64,000 nt of DNA from Acinetobacter rudis (GCF_031157835.1 NZ_JAVIDR010000016.1:1-64000); one strand, 5' to 3'; shown: positions 20,065 through 28,905, counted from the stretch's first letter. Program-made: numbers and translations. The notes: a model not told the origin generated them from the sequence alone.

Positions 20065-21252
20065 ATGTTTGTACGTTTGTTTTATTTACTTAGAAAGTAT
20101 GGCATTCCAGTCAGTACTAGAGAATTGATTGATTTAAATAATGCTTTAGATCAATCTGTTGTTTTTGCAGATTTGGATGAGTTTTATCATTTGGTCAAAA
20201 TTATTATGATCAAAGATGAGCGTTACTTTGATAAGTTTGATCGTGCGATGAAAGCCTATTTTGATGGGATTCAGCAGGTTGATCTAGAAGATGTATTACA
20301 ACAAATTCAGAAAATTCCAAAAGAATGGCTGGATTTGGAGTTGTTGGAAAAGCACTTAAGTAAAGAACAAAGAGAAGCCTTAACTAAAGCGGGTTCACTA
20401 GAAGAACTGATGAAAATGTTGGAAGAACGTTTACGTGAACAACATAAAAAACATCAAGGTGGTAATCGGATGATTGGTACTGGAGGGACTTCTCCTTTTG
20501 GTGCCTATGGTGATCATCCTGAAGGGGTGCGTATTGGTGGGCCAGGGCGTAAGCGCTCTGCAGTGAAAGTTTGGGAGCAGCGCCAATATCAGAATCTTGA
20601 TGACGAGCAAATCTTAGGTACACGTCATATGCAAATGGTTTTGCGTCGTTTGCGTAAATTTGCTCGACAGGGGGCTGCAGAAGAGCTTGATATTCAAGGT
20701 ACAATTTCGGAAACTGCAAAGCAAGGTATATTAAACGTTCAATTGGTTCCAGAGCGTCGAAACAGAGTCAAAGTGCTAATGTTATTCGATGTTGGTGGTT
20801 CAATGGATGCACATATTGCGCAGTGCGAGAAATTATTTAGCGCGGCAAAAAGTGAGTTTAAGACTTTAGAATATTTCTACTTTCATAATTGTTTGTATGA
20901 TTATGTTTGGAAAGATAACTACCGTCGTTCAGCAACTCGGATGAGTACTTGGGACTTATTCAATACTTATGCTAGAGATTATCGTGTTATCGTTGTTGGT
21001 GATGCGAGTATGGCACCTTATGAATTAATGTCTGTTGGTGGTTCTGTTGAGTATATGAATGATGAGTCTGGTGAGGTGTGGTTAAGACGCTTACGCCAAC
21101 ACTTTGATAAAACGGCTTGGCTTAATCCAGAACAGATAAATTATTGGCAGTACACCCAAACGATTACTTCTATTCAGCAAATTTTTGAACAGCATATGTA
21201 TCCAATGACGTTAAAAGGTTTGGAAGAGATGATTACTTATCTCGCCCGTTAA
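20065..21252 (+). CDS. VWA-domain protein, CoxE-like
   Basis: A 395-residue partner of the MoxR ATPase. The N-terminal half is helical and Glu/Lys-rich (LEELMKMLEERLREQHKKHQ), followed by a Gly-rich linker GGNRMIGTGGTSPFGAYG. The VWA domain begins about residue 225; its MIDAS site reads MLFDVGGSMDAHI, with Gly where the canonical DxSxS has its first Ser. The C-terminal part VVGDASMAPYELMSVGGSVEY and WLNPEQINYW is typical of CoxE-like proteins. Ends at a strong two-tier terminator (21271-21322). Confidence 0.85.
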   Translation: MFVRLFYLLRKYGIPVSTRELIDLNNALDQSVVFADLDEFYHLVKIIMIKDERYFDKFDRAMKAYFDGIQQVDLEDVLQQIQKIPKEWLDLELLEKHLSKEQREALTKAGSLEELMKMLEERLREQHKKHQGGNRMIGTGGTSPFGAYGDHPEGVRIGGPGRKRSAVKVWEQRQYQNLDDEQILGTRHMQMVLRRLRKFARQGAAEELDIQGTISETAKQGILNVQLVPERRNRVKVLMLFDVGGSMDAHIAQCEKLFSAAKSEFKTLEYFYFHNCLYDYVWKDNYRRSATRMSTWDLFNTYARDYRVIVVGDASMAPYELMSVGGSVEYMNDESGEVWLRRLRQHFDKTAWLNPEQINYWQYTQTITSIQQIFEQHMYPMTLKGLEEMITYLAR

Positions 21253-21270
21253 TAAATATTAATTTGGAAT

Positions 21271-21322
21271 GCACCTCAAAAATTAGACGTTTAATTTGTC
21301 TAATTTAATGAGGTGCTTTTTT
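21271..21322 (+). terminator. Two-tier intrinsic terminator after the VWA gene
   Basis: Outer stem GCACCTCA (21271-21278) with TGAGGTGC (21309-21316) encloses an inner perfect hairpin AAATTAGAC (21280-21288) with GTCTAATTT (21298-21306), followed by six T. Confidence 0.9.
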
Positions 21323-21350
21323 ATGAATAGGTTTCTTCTTTTGGGAGGGC

Positions 21351-21782
21351 TTAGCCTGATATATATTGTTGTAACTGTTGGATGAGAACTTTCTGATCTT
21401 CCATAATAGCTTTAACTAAGTCACCAATTGAAATTAAACCTTTTAATTGCTCATTTTCCACCACAGGAAGATGTCTTAAATGTTTATCTGTCATTAGTTC
21501 AAGACATTGTTCTACCGTATGACTTCCTGGGACTGTAATTACTCTAGCAGTCATAATTTCAGCAACAGTTGTGTCTTCCGAGCGGCGCTCAAGGAGGGCA
21601 ATTTTACGTGTGTAGTCACGTTCTGAAAGTATGCCAACGACATGTTGTTCTTCAACAACTACAACAGCACCGATTCCTTTATTGGCCATGAGTGAAATTG
21701 CAGCTAGAACAGTTTCGTACGGGCTAATAGTTGCTACTTCGTTGCTACCCTTATTTTTTAGGACTTGATTCACTGTTGTCAT
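21351..21782 (-). CDS. CBS-domain protein
   Basis: A stand-alone pair of CBS domains (143 residues): first about 20-75 (ETVLAAISLMANKGIGAVVVVEEQHVVGILSERDYTRKI), second about 80-140 (DTTVAEIMTARVITVPGSH, CLELMTDKHLRHLPVVENEQ, LKGLISIGDLVKAIM). CBS pairs bind adenine nucleotides and sense energy state; the regulated target is not evident here. It converges on the VWA gene. Confidence 0.88.
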   Translation of the reverse strand: MTTVNQVLKNKGSNEVATISPYETVLAAISLMANKGIGAVVVVEEQHVVGILSERDYTRKIALLERRSEDTTVAEIMTARVITVPGSHTVEQCLELMTDKHLRHLPVVENEQLKGLISIGDLVKAIMEDQKVLIQQLQQYISG

Positions 21783-21920
21783 TTTTTAGCTACCTTGTTT
21801 GTTATGAATGTATTTAGAGAACTATATATGAATACTACAATTCATCTGAATAATAAGCCACTAATTTTGTGATACTTTAAGTTCAAATATCTCAAAAGGA
21901 TGTACTCGCAGTATCGGAAG

Positions 21921-22304
21921 TTAAGCAAATTGATTGTGCTGTTGATTAAAAAAGAAATGCTGCATTTGAGAGGGTGATAGCCTAAACATAGCTGTTTTAG
22001 AACCATATAAAGTGGGTTTAACCTTAAAACGATTTAACGTGGGAAGTAGTGATTTTTGGAAATCATGAGGGGTGATTTTACGAGGTTGATAATTTGGCCA
22101 GTTGTTTTTTGCATAATGAAAAGCTTGGGTTGCATTGAGCCAAAAAGGAAAGACTTTATCATTATTGGTTTCAGTTTTTATTGCCCAACCATCATGATAA
22201 AGCCCCCATAAAACACCACAGTACATCATACTTCGTAAAATAGATAAGCGTAAAATAAATTGCTTGGAAACGGGTTGTAATTTTAAATAGTTTTTCATAA
22301 TCAT
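21921..22304 (-). CDS. Hypothetical protein, DUF2750-like
   Basis: A 127-residue protein with YCGVLWGLYHDGWAIKTE, FPFWLNATQAFHYAKNNWPNYQPRKI and the helical PHDFQKSLLPTLNRFKVK. This pattern, a VWGL-DGWA strand followed by a proline/tryptophan-containing LPxWPxxE-like segment, suggests DUF2750, whose function is unknown. N-terminus is rich in Leu and basic residues, no clear signal peptide. Single gene on the minus strand. Confidence 0.65.
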   Translation of the reverse strand: MIMKNYLKLQPVSKQFILRLSILRSMMYCGVLWGLYHDGWAIKTETNNDKVFPFWLNATQAFHYAKNNWPNYQPRKITPHDFQKSLLPTLNRFKVKPTLYGSKTAMFRLSPSQMQHFFFNQQHNQFA

Positions 22305-22406
22305 AACCGCCTTATAGAAAGTAAATCCATTCTACTTGATCGTAATGACAATATAGTTATGACGCGATGTTTTATAGTAATTAAATATTAAATTAAGTAG
22401 GGTGGC

Positions 22407-22433
22407 AAAAAAAAGCGCCACCTAAGTGACGCT
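22407..22433 (-). terminator. Terminator of the small Sel1-like gene
   Basis: On the minus strand AGCGTCAC and GTGGCGCT pair (one G-U) around TTAG and are followed by eight T. The stem begins three bases after the stop codon at 22437-22439. Confidence 0.85.
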
Positions 22434-22436
22434 ATT

Positions 22437-22670
22437 TTATGCTTGCATGGTGGCGAGTTTTTGCCAATATTGTGCCTTGAGAGAGTCACGCTCTACACGA
22501 AAACCTTGGTAATAAAGTTCCGCTAAAAACATTGCAGATCGGCTATGTCCTGCACGAGCGACATTTTCAAGTTGTTGAACTGCATCCGAAAAATTCATTT
22601 CAGATTGGATAGTGTTAACTGCGACTTCGTAAATACCTTCTAAGTCACGGTGTGAAATCTTCTGAATCAT
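22437..22670 (-). CDS. Small Sel1/TPR-like protein
   Basis: A 77-residue soluble helical protein. FSDAVQQLENVARAGHSRSAMFLAELYYQGFRVERDSLKAQYWQKLA forms about one Sel1-type repeat (A-x-x-L-x-x-x-A-x-x-G-x-x-x-A), the type used as a protein-binding scaffold. The ATG at 22670 has AGGAG six bases upstream; an in-frame upstream start (22745) has none and would add residues unlike the family. Immediately downstream is its terminator (22407-22433). Function unknown. Confidence 0.72.
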   Translation of the reverse strand: MIQKISHRDLEGIYEVAVNTIQSEMNFSDAVQQLENVARAGHSRSAMFLAELYYQGFRVERDSLKAQYWQKLATMQA

Positions 22671-22890
22671 ATATAACTCCTTATTGTAATTATGATTGCT
22701 ATTGAGTATTAACTCATTTTTTTCGCCGCTGATTGAATGTAGCAAAATTATATTAAACTAATATTACAAAGCTACAGTATTGTCAATATGGTCACAGATG
22801 CAAATTAGACATTTTATGTTTATACGATTAAACTTTATTCGAAAATAACAGCTAAAAATCATTGTCAGCACGACAAATAAGGAGAGCAAC

Positions 22891-23250
22891 ATGACCAACA
22901 ATATTGACGGTTTTAGTTTTGATCTACCCTTAAAAGAAACACAAATTATTGCTTTAGCGCAATATCACCGAAAACAACTTCACGATGCTTTATATCATCA
23001 GGAGGTTCATTTGGGTAATTTCTGCATCGCACAGCGAAATAGAGTTTGGGATTATACACAGCATTTGGACTCAATGCAAAAAAAAGATTTTTACCGTATT
23101 TATGATGGAGAACTAAATCGTCTAGGTGACGATGAGTTGCACCCAGAAATACATGAAAATGCAATGAGTATTGTTACGGTCGTTTTTGTTTTAATTTTAA
23201 TAGCGTGTATGCTTTATTTTACTGTTTTACAAATGGTATTTAAAAATTAG
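22891..23250 (+). CDS. Hypothetical membrane-anchored small protein
   Basis: A 119-residue protein with a long hydrophilic part (1-90) rich in His, Asp, Gln (QYHRKQLHDALYHQE; MQKKDFYRIYDGEL) and a single C-terminal membrane helix (AMSIVTVVFVLILIACMLYF), so probably tail-anchored in the inner membrane with the bulk in the cytoplasm. AAGGAGAGCAAC precedes the ATG, a strong ribosome binding site, so it is probably expressed. No family recognised. Confidence 0.7.
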   Translation: MTNNIDGFSFDLPLKETQIIALAQYHRKQLHDALYHQEVHLGNFCIAQRNRVWDYTQHLDSMQKKDFYRIYDGELNRLGDDELHPEIHENAMSIVTVVFVLILIACMLYFTVLQMVFKN

Positions 23251-23266
23251 TATTTTAAATACATAG

Positions 23267-23323
23267 GGCTATTATCTTCTTTGCATAGTGCATGTATATC
23301 CTAATGCAGTTAGGATAATAGCC
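23267..23323. repeat. Overlapping inverted repeats (mutually exclusive hairpins)
   Basis: GGCTATTATC (23267-23276) is the exact complement of GATAATAGCC (23314-23323). A second perfect hairpin, TATCCTAA (23297-23304) with TTAGGATA (23310-23317), shares the GATA of the right arm, so both cannot form at once. It lies between two orphan genes, 110 bases ahead of the next start. Function unknown. Confidence 0.5.
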
Positions 23324-23432
23324 TGAAGGCAGGATCAAATGTAAAGTTGTGCTTTATATTTATTCAATTAGGCTACAATAACTATATTTTTTACTGAAGC
23401 ATGATTACACTAGCCGTAGCTAGAGGTAATGA

Positions 23433-23783
23433 ATGTTTATTGTTAAAGAAAACCTAGAAAAAATTAAACAACAGCTGAATTTTGATCGAATTTCATATAT
23501 CACCATTGCACTGTTATTTTTAATCATATTATGGCAAGCGAAAAGTGCGGGTATACAGCCTCTTAATCAAACGCAATATCAGTATGTTGTCATTTTGGCG
23601 ACACAGGCAGAATTTCCACATACCCAACATGTAGCACGTAATTTGCTTTTACAGGGGCAAATCGATCGTGTGACATATTTGAAATTGTTGCGTACACAGC
23701 AGTATGAAGCTGCAAGAGTACGGCAACAACCAGCATTAGAGCTTGATGAAAATCACTCAGGTTACATACAGCAGGGCAGCTAA
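23433..23783 (+). CDS. Hypothetical protein with one N-terminal membrane helix
   Basis: A 116-residue protein. After a basic N-terminus (NLEKIKQQLNFDR) comes one hydrophobic helix (ISYITIALLFLIILWQAKS, about 22-40), then a polar, Gln-rich domain (TQYQYVVILATQAEFPHTQHV; LLRTQQYEAARVRQQ). By topology the C-terminal part is probably periplasmic. No family recognised. It is followed by a strong terminator, and the intergenic hairpins at 23267-23323 lie upstream. Confidence 0.65.
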   Translation: MFIVKENLEKIKQQLNFDRISYITIALLFLIILWQAKSAGIQPLNQTQYQYVVILATQAEFPHTQHVARNLLLQGQIDRVTYLKLLRTQQYEAARVRQQPALELDENHSGYIQQGS

Positions 23784-23842
23784 TATAAATTTTAAAGTGA
23801 TTACTGTAGTTTATTGTTTAAATTGCCCATGTACTACGCTCA

Positions 23843-23877
23843 AAAAAAGGCTGAAATTATGTTAGACTCAGCCTTTT
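23843..23877 (+). terminator. Intrinsic terminator before ftsY
   Basis: AAAAGGCTGA and TCAGCCTTTT pair around AATTATGTTAGAC. A-run on the left and T-run on the right allow use in either direction. Confidence 0.8.
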
Positions 23878-23904
23878 AACACGATGTTTTTCAAGGAATC
23901 GGGA

Positions 23905-24981
23905 ATGCAACAACACGAAAATAAATTTTTGATTGATGCAGATATTGGGGACGATGATGTCACTTTGGCTAGTTTACCTGCTGTAGATGTTCCCATTGTT
24001 GAAAATCATTCAGTTCAAACGGCCACTGAAGTCGAAGAGACAGAGCAAGTATCAAAAGGCGGTTTTTTTAGTCGCATGAAGGCGGGTTTGAGTAAAACAC
24101 GTAAAAATCTTGCTGATGGAATGGTGAACATTCTTATTGGTGGTAAAGAGATTGATGATGAATTACTTGAAGAAGTTGAAGAACAACTTTTAGTCGCTGA
24201 TATTGGTGTTGAAGCTACAAAAACAATTATTGCGAATTTGACTGAACGTACGGCACGTGGTGACTTGATATATTCACATGCTTTGTATAAAGCGCTGCAA
24301 GAAGAATTGGTGAGCCTTTTGGCACCAAGAGTAAAACCATTACATATCGATCCAAATAAAAACCCATACGTTATTTTAGTTGTTGGTGTAAATGGTGTTG
24401 GTAAAACAACAACAATTGGTAAGTTAGCTAAACGTTTACAGGGTGAAGGGAAGAAAGTGATGCTTGCTGCTGGTGATACTTTCCGAGCTGCAGCAACTGA
24501 ACAATTACAAATTTGGGGGGAACGTAATAATATTAATGTCGTTTCTCAAGGGCATGGTGCTGATAGTGCATCTGTCATTTTTGATGCATTTGAAAGTGCA
24601 CGTGCGAAGGGAATTGATGTACTCATCGCAGATACAGCAGGTCGTTTACACAATAAAAGCAATTTAATGGAGGAGCTTAAAAAAGTTAAACGTGTAATGC
24701 AAAAGATTGATGCGACGGCTCCACATGAAATCATGTTGGTGGTTGATGCTGGTACTGGGCAAAATGCAGTGAATCAGGTTGAGTTGTTTGACGAGGCTGT
24801 TGGACTTACTGGTTTGACGATTACTAAACTTGATGGTACCGCGAAAGGTGGAGTGTTATTTAACATTGCAAGTAAAACACATGTGCCTATTCGTTTTATT
24901 GGTGTAGGTGAGCAGATAGATGACCTGCGCCCATTCTCAGCAAAAAGTTTTGTTGCTGCTTTGTTTGAAACTGATAAATAA
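23905..24981 (+). CDS. ftsY: Signal recognition particle receptor FtsY
   Basis: The SRP receptor GTPase that docks nascent membrane proteins at the inner membrane. An acidic N-terminal region (1-55) is followed by the basic GFFSRMKAGLSKTRKNLADGM helix, the N domain and G domain with GVNGVGKTTTIGKLA (P-loop), DTFRAAATEQL, DTAGRLHN, TKLDGTAKGG and GVGEQIDDLRPF. The acidic A domain is short, giving 358 residues against 497 in E. coli. ATG at 23905 is chosen because AAGGAA lies six bases upstream; the ATG at 23884 precedes that site. Confidence 0.96.
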   Translation: MQQHENKFLIDADIGDDDVTLASLPAVDVPIVENHSVQTATEVEETEQVSKGGFFSRMKAGLSKTRKNLADGMVNILIGGKEIDDELLEEVEEQLLVADIGVEATKTIIANLTERTARGDLIYSHALYKALQEELVSLLAPRVKPLHIDPNKNPYVILVVGVNGVGKTTTIGKLAKRLQGEGKKVMLAAGDTFRAAATEQLQIWGERNNINVVSQGHGADSASVIFDAFESARAKGIDVLIADTAGRLHNKSNLMEELKKVKRVMQKIDATAPHEIMLVVDAGTGQNAVNQVELFDEAVGLTGLTITKLDGTAKGGVLFNIASKTHVPIRFIGVGEQIDDLRPFSAKSFVAALFETDK

Positions 24982-25000
24982 AAATAACAACTTGTATAAC

Positions 25001-25042
25001 ATAGCTAAAGTGTCGCACGATGTTGTGTGATGCTTTGGCTAT
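25001..25042 (+). promoter_or_regulatory. 18-bp wobble-rich hairpin downstream of ftsY
   Basis: 25001-25018 pairs with 25025-25042 with no mismatch if four G-U pairs are allowed on the plus-strand RNA; on the minus strand these would be A-C mismatches. A six-base loop, GATGTT, separates the arms. It begins 20 bases after the ftsY stop. Not a classic terminator because no T-run follows, but likely an RNA structure in the ftsY 3' UTR. Confidence 0.5.
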
Positions 25043-25162
25043 TATTGTTCTGTGATTAGAACACTATGTTATGTACATTTACATGATTATGTTATAAATC
25101 ATCATTAATATAGCGACATCGACCTTAATACGAATTAACAACTTTAGAAAAGGGGCTGTCTC

Positions 25163-25756
25163 ATGTCATTCTTAGATAAAATTTCTCAACGCCGTACAAT
25201 TTATGCAATTGGTAAAAATGTAACGCAAGATAATGCTTTTATTGAAACATTGATTAAAGATGCAGTAAAACATAGCCCATCAGCATTTAATTCACAGTCT
25301 TCACGTGCTGTGATTTTATTCGGTGATTCACATACACAGTTTTGGACAATTGTTTTAAATACTTTAGAAAAACTTGTTCCTGAACAGGCATTTGAAGCTA
25401 CAAAAGCCAAAATGAATAGTTTTATCGCAGGTCATGGCACAGTACTATTTTATGAAGACCAAGATGTTGTAAAAGGTTTACAAGAACAATTTGCAGCATA
25501 TGCAGACAATTTCCCAGTTTGGTCAGAACACTCTACAGCTATTGCACAATTTGCAGTGTGGACAGCGCTTTCTGATCATGGTATTGGTGCGTCATTACAG
25601 CATTACAATCCAATTGTGGATGAAGAAGTTGCAGCAACTTTTGCTGTACCAGCTTCTTGGAAACTTCGCGCACAATTGGTTTTCGGTTCTATTGAAGCTG
25701 CTGCTGGTGAAAAAACATATATAGATGATGAAACACGTTTTAAAACATTTAAATAA
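25163..25756 (+). CDS. Nitroreductase-family flavoprotein
   Basis: An FMN-dependent oxidoreductase of 197 residues. The N-terminal RRTIYAIGKNV and PSAFNSQSSRAVILFG form the FMN phosphate/ribityl site, and LQHYNPIVDEEVAATFAVPASWKLRAQLVFGSIE is the characteristic C-terminal part. This subtype resembles the fatty-acid repression mutant-type (Frm2/Hbn1-like) nitroreductases, whose natural substrates are unclear. GGGGCTGTCTC precedes the ATG. A terminator follows at 25805-25825. Confidence 0.88.
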   Translation: MSFLDKISQRRTIYAIGKNVTQDNAFIETLIKDAVKHSPSAFNSQSSRAVILFGDSHTQFWTIVLNTLEKLVPEQAFEATKAKMNSFIAGHGTVLFYEDQDVVKGLQEQFAAYADNFPVWSEHSTAIAQFAVWTALSDHGIGASLQHYNPIVDEEVAATFAVPASWKLRAQLVFGSIEAAAGEKTYIDDETRFKTFK

Positions 25757-25804
25757 GATGTTTTTTATACACTGATCTCATATAAATTGATAATGTTAAA
25801 TAAG

Positions 25805-25825
25805 AGAACGCTACGGCGTTCTTTT
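25805..25825 (+). terminator. Intrinsic terminator after the nitroreductase gene
   Basis: AGAACGC and GCGTTCT pair around TACG, followed by TTTTGTT. Confidence 0.8.
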
Positions 25826-25937
25826 GTTATTTAGGTATCTGGGTTTTTCTTCATTTTGTCATATAACTGTCACGTTCAAATTGCATAGTGCATTGAGTTT
25901 TACAGTTTTTTGACAATGAGTGAGAGTGGTGGTACCG

Positions 25938-26585
25938 ATGGCATTAAATAAATTAAGCATGATTGCACTTACATGTATGATGAGTAGTTCTGTATTTGCG
26001 GCAGTCACCATCACCAGTCCAGAAGATATTTCTTTAATTGCGATTAATGATCAAGAAGTGAATACAGGATTATTTCGTGCGGAAAAGAACAGTTATAAAG
26101 TAGATGCTGGTAATACAACTTTGAGTGTTCGCTATCAACAATTCTTCAAACATGCAAATGGTGAACATGATATTGCAAAATCGGGTGTTGTTACGATTCA
26201 AACACCTCATTTAATTGATGGCCAAAGTTATCGTCTAGGCATTGTGAATCAACCAACCAATTATGATGATGCTGTTAAATATGCTGAACAACCAACAATT
26301 GCACTTTACGATGCAAAAAATCAGTTGGTTGTGCAGCAAACTGGTGCCAATAATGAAGCGAAGCCGTGGTTTAAAAGCGGTTTATTCAGTCGAGCATTCG
26401 ACTACACATCAAATAAGCCAGCAGCCGCTCAGCCTGCACCAGTCTATGCAAATACAACACCTGTTACAGCTGCATCGACTCAAGTGATCGCTACAAATGG
26501 TAAAGACCAACAGATGATCCAATTATGGAAGACAATGACCAAAGCTGAACGTCAAAAATTTATGAATTGGTTGGCTGAACAGTAA
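25938..26585 (+). CDS. DUF2057-family exported protein
   Basis: A 215-residue exported protein. A signal peptide ends near SSVFA|AVTITSP. The mature chain shows ISLIAINDQEVNTGLFRAEKNSYKVDAGNTTLSVRYQQFF and DGQSYRLGIVNQPTNYDDAVKYAEQPTIALYD, the conserved body of DUF2057 (YccT-like) proteins of unknown function. The C-terminal 70 residues are an Ala/Pro/Thr linker and a helical segment LWKTMTKAERQKFMNWLA. ATG at 25938 is chosen over an upstream GTG. A strong terminator follows. Confidence 0.75.
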   Translation: MALNKLSMIALTCMMSSSVFAAVTITSPEDISLIAINDQEVNTGLFRAEKNSYKVDAGNTTLSVRYQQFFKHANGEHDIAKSGVVTIQTPHLIDGQSYRLGIVNQPTNYDDAVKYAEQPTIALYDAKNQLVVQQTGANNEAKPWFKSGLFSRAFDYTSNKPAAAQPAPVYANTTPVTAASTQVIATNGKDQQMIQLWKTMTKAERQKFMNWLAEQ

Positions 26586-26678
26586 AAAAAAGATTGTAAA
26601 GCCGTCAATGTAATATGTTCTGTGTTTGACTATACCTATAACAAATAAATAATTAGAAACGTTCAAAGAACACATTTG

Positions 26679-26716
26679 AGCCACCTACGAAGTACTCCAA
26701 ACGTAGGTGGCTTTTT
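26679..26716 (+). terminator. Terminator of the DUF2057 gene
   Basis: Perfect 11-bp stem AGCCACCTACG (26679-26689) and CGTAGGTGGCT (26702-26712), then TTTTT. Converges with the amidase gene. Confidence 0.92.
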
Positions 26717-26738
26717 CATATATGCAGTATGAATATGT

Positions 26739-28229
26739 TCATAACTTGATTTTTTGATATTGTGGCGCCCAAGGTTGAGTTTGCTCTAGTTGTGCTGCCA
26801 ACTGTAATAGTAGGCCTTCAGCACCAAAAGGAGCAATAAACTGAGAACCTAAAGGTAAATTTTGCTTATTCCAATAGAGGGGTACAGACATGGCTGGAAG
26901 GCCTGTTACGTTGGCCAGTTGTGTAAATGGAACCCATTTAAGATTATTTTTTACAATAAACTCAAATAAACGACTATGTGCAAGTTGATGTGCTTGGTCT
27001 ATTTTTAACAGGCTTCTCATCAGTGGGACTTGCCATGCTGGGGTGCATACTTCACCATTCTGAGGTGCAACTGACGCTGTCGCAGGGAGTAGGTAGAGAT
27101 CATAGCGTTGAAAGAAAAGATTCATTTCTGTGCTATAACGTCCCCAGTTTTCTAAAGCCTCGATATAGTCTAGGGCACTAACTTTGGCCCCCATAGCAGC
27201 AATAACGCGAGTGTCTACTTCAAAATCTTGATCACGCGCACCATATTGATGTTTTATTTGTTGTACGGTGTGTGCACATTGGCTAAACCAAGTACGTAGA
27301 AAGTCTTTAGCAAGAGCAAGGCCATTAATTCTTGGTTGTTCTTCAATAACTTGATGACCTAAAGATGTTAAGAGTTGAGCTGTATGTTCTACCGCGGCTA
27401 CGGCATCGGCTGAGACTTGAGTACCAATTGGGGATTGAGTGCTAAATGCAACTTTTAAACGTTTGGGTGTTTGTGTAATTTGACTGAGATAAGTCTGTTC
27501 TGGAGCCATAATGTTAAAGGTTGAAAAGGGGCCTGAACCATGACTTGCATCTAGCATGGCTGCACTATCACGTACTGACTTCGTTAATACATGCTGCATT
27601 GCAGCACCATGCATGGCTTCACTGAAATGAGGTCCCCATGGGGTACGACCTCGACTTGGTTTTAATCCAAATAATCCGCAATAAGACGCAGGGATTCGAA
27701 TGGAGCCACCACCATCACTGGCACCAGCTAGTGGTACAATTCCAGCTGCAACAGCGGCAGCAGATCCACCCGAGGAGCCACCCGTATTATATTTAAGATT
27801 CCAAGGGTTATGACAACTTCCCCAAGCTTTGGGTTCAGTAATACCCTTAATACCAAATTCAGGGCTATTGCTAAGTCCTAAAATACTGACACCGGTATTT
27901 TCCCAACGTTTTACAATCTCAGCCGTGTGCTGTGCAATATAAGGTTTACGTTTTAAGCTATTAGAACCATAACTGCTCGCAATACCTGCATAATCTTGGT
28001 GTAAGTCTTTCAGTAGAAAAGGGACACCAGCAAAAAGACCTTGTTGTGCTGGATTGAGTTTAGCTTTAGCCTGTTCAAAAGTGGGGATAGTAATTGCGTT
28101 GAGTTTGGGGTTAACGGCCTCACTACGAGCAATGGCCAGTTCGAGTAATTCATGTGCCTGAATTTGTTTTTGGTGTACCAGTTGAGCTAAACCTAAGCCA
28201 TCATATTGAACATATTCTGAAAATTTCAT
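26739..28229 (-). CDS. Amidase-signature enzyme
   Basis: A 496-residue amidohydrolase of the amidase signature family. The Ser-cisSer-Lys triad is visible: Lys in FLLKDLHQD, the glycine-rich [17 protein letters not shown] with the Ser pair, then the oxyanion region [31 protein letters not shown]-terminal [10 protein letters not shown] is typical. The overall look is of the 6-aminohexanoate-cyclic-dimer hydrolase (NylA)-like group, but the natural substrate is unknown; it is not GatA in context. No signal peptide, so cytoplasmic. Single minus-strand gene, divergent from a secreted protein. Confidence 0.87.
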   Translation of the reverse strand: MKFSEYVQYDGLGLAQLVHQKQIQAHELLELAIARSEAVNPKLNAITIPTFEQAKAKLNPAQQGLFAGVPFLLKDLHQDYAGIASSYGSNSLKRKPYIAQHTAEIVKRWENTGVSILGLSNSPEFGIKGITEPKAWGSCHNPWNLKYNTGGSSGGSAAAVAAGIVPLAGASDGGGSIRIPASYCGLFGLKPSRGRTPWGPHFSEAMHGAAMQHVLTKSVRDSAAMLDASHGSGPFSTFNIMAPEQTYLSQITQTPKRLKVAFSTQSPIGTQVSADAVAAVEHTAQLLTSLGHQVIEEQPRINGLALAKDFLRTWFSQCAHTVQQIKHQYGARDQDFEVDTRVIAAMGAKVSALDYIEALENWGRYSTEMNLFFQRYDLYLLPATASVAPQNGEVCTPAWQVPLMRSLLKIDQAHQLAHSRLFEFIVKNNLKWVPFTQLANVTGLPAMSVPLYWNKQNLPLGSQFIAPFGAEGLLLQLAAQLEQTQPWAPQYQKIKL

Positions 28230-28382
28230 TGTTCCCTAACCTATGTAAAAATCCTAAAGTTTTTGTCAAGTTGTAAATTATGACTAGCATAACCGACATA
28301 TTGTTCAACAATGGTTATTTTTAATCGCTATCTCAGCAAATTATGCTAAGTTATTTCAATGAATTAAGAACCAAGTTGAAAT

Positions 28383-28850
28383 ATGAATAAAGTCTCTTTG
28401 CTGATTGTCTTGTCAGTTCTCGTCGCACCTACGGTTTTTGCAACAAAAACAGCAAATAAAACCGTTGCTGCAAATGAAAATACGGTACATGTCATTACAC
28501 GCCCTGAAATTATGGGCTTATGGGGGATGCAACTTCCCAACAATAACACTTGTATTGAATATTATAATTTCAAGGCCGGAAATGAGATGGTCGTGAACAG
28601 TGGTAAAGAATGGTCAACAGGGATCTATGATTATCAACCTGCGCCAGATAATACAATGACAAAATTACCTGTGATGGCAATGCAGATTAAGTATGACAAT
28701 GATGAAATGGATTGTTCTGGGGTGCAACAAGACCAATCTGGGGAAATTTCTCAGTTTTTTGTGAAGTGGAATAGTCCAAATAGTATTAGTTTTTGTGGCA
28801 CAGCAACAGGTGAACAGTGTGTAGTAGATTTACACCGTGTTTTGCCTTAG
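28383..28850 (+). CDS. Small exported protein of unknown function
   Basis: A 155-residue exported protein. Signal peptide to about VFA|TKTANKTVAAN. The mature domain (about 110 residues) contains IMGLWGMQLPNNNTCIEYYNF, with GLWGM near its start, and four to five Cys (CIEYYN, DCSG, FCGT, CVVDL) suited to disulfides in the periplasm. The GLWGM-C pattern is a beta-rich small-protein look, but I know no function. Divergent from the amidase gene with a 153-base gap; own bidirectional terminator at 28906-28940. Confidence 0.75.
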   Translation: MNKVSLLIVLSVLVAPTVFATKTANKTVAANENTVHVITRPEIMGLWGMQLPNNNTCIEYYNFKAGNEMVVNSGKEWSTGIYDYQPAPDNTMTKLPVMAMQIKYDNDEMDCSGVQQDQSGEISQFFVKWNSPNSISFCGTATGEQCVVDLHRVLP

Positions 28851-28905
28851 TTTATACCCAAGTACCACTTCAAGGCATCAGCTTTAATTTTTAAATCCTC
28901 CATAG

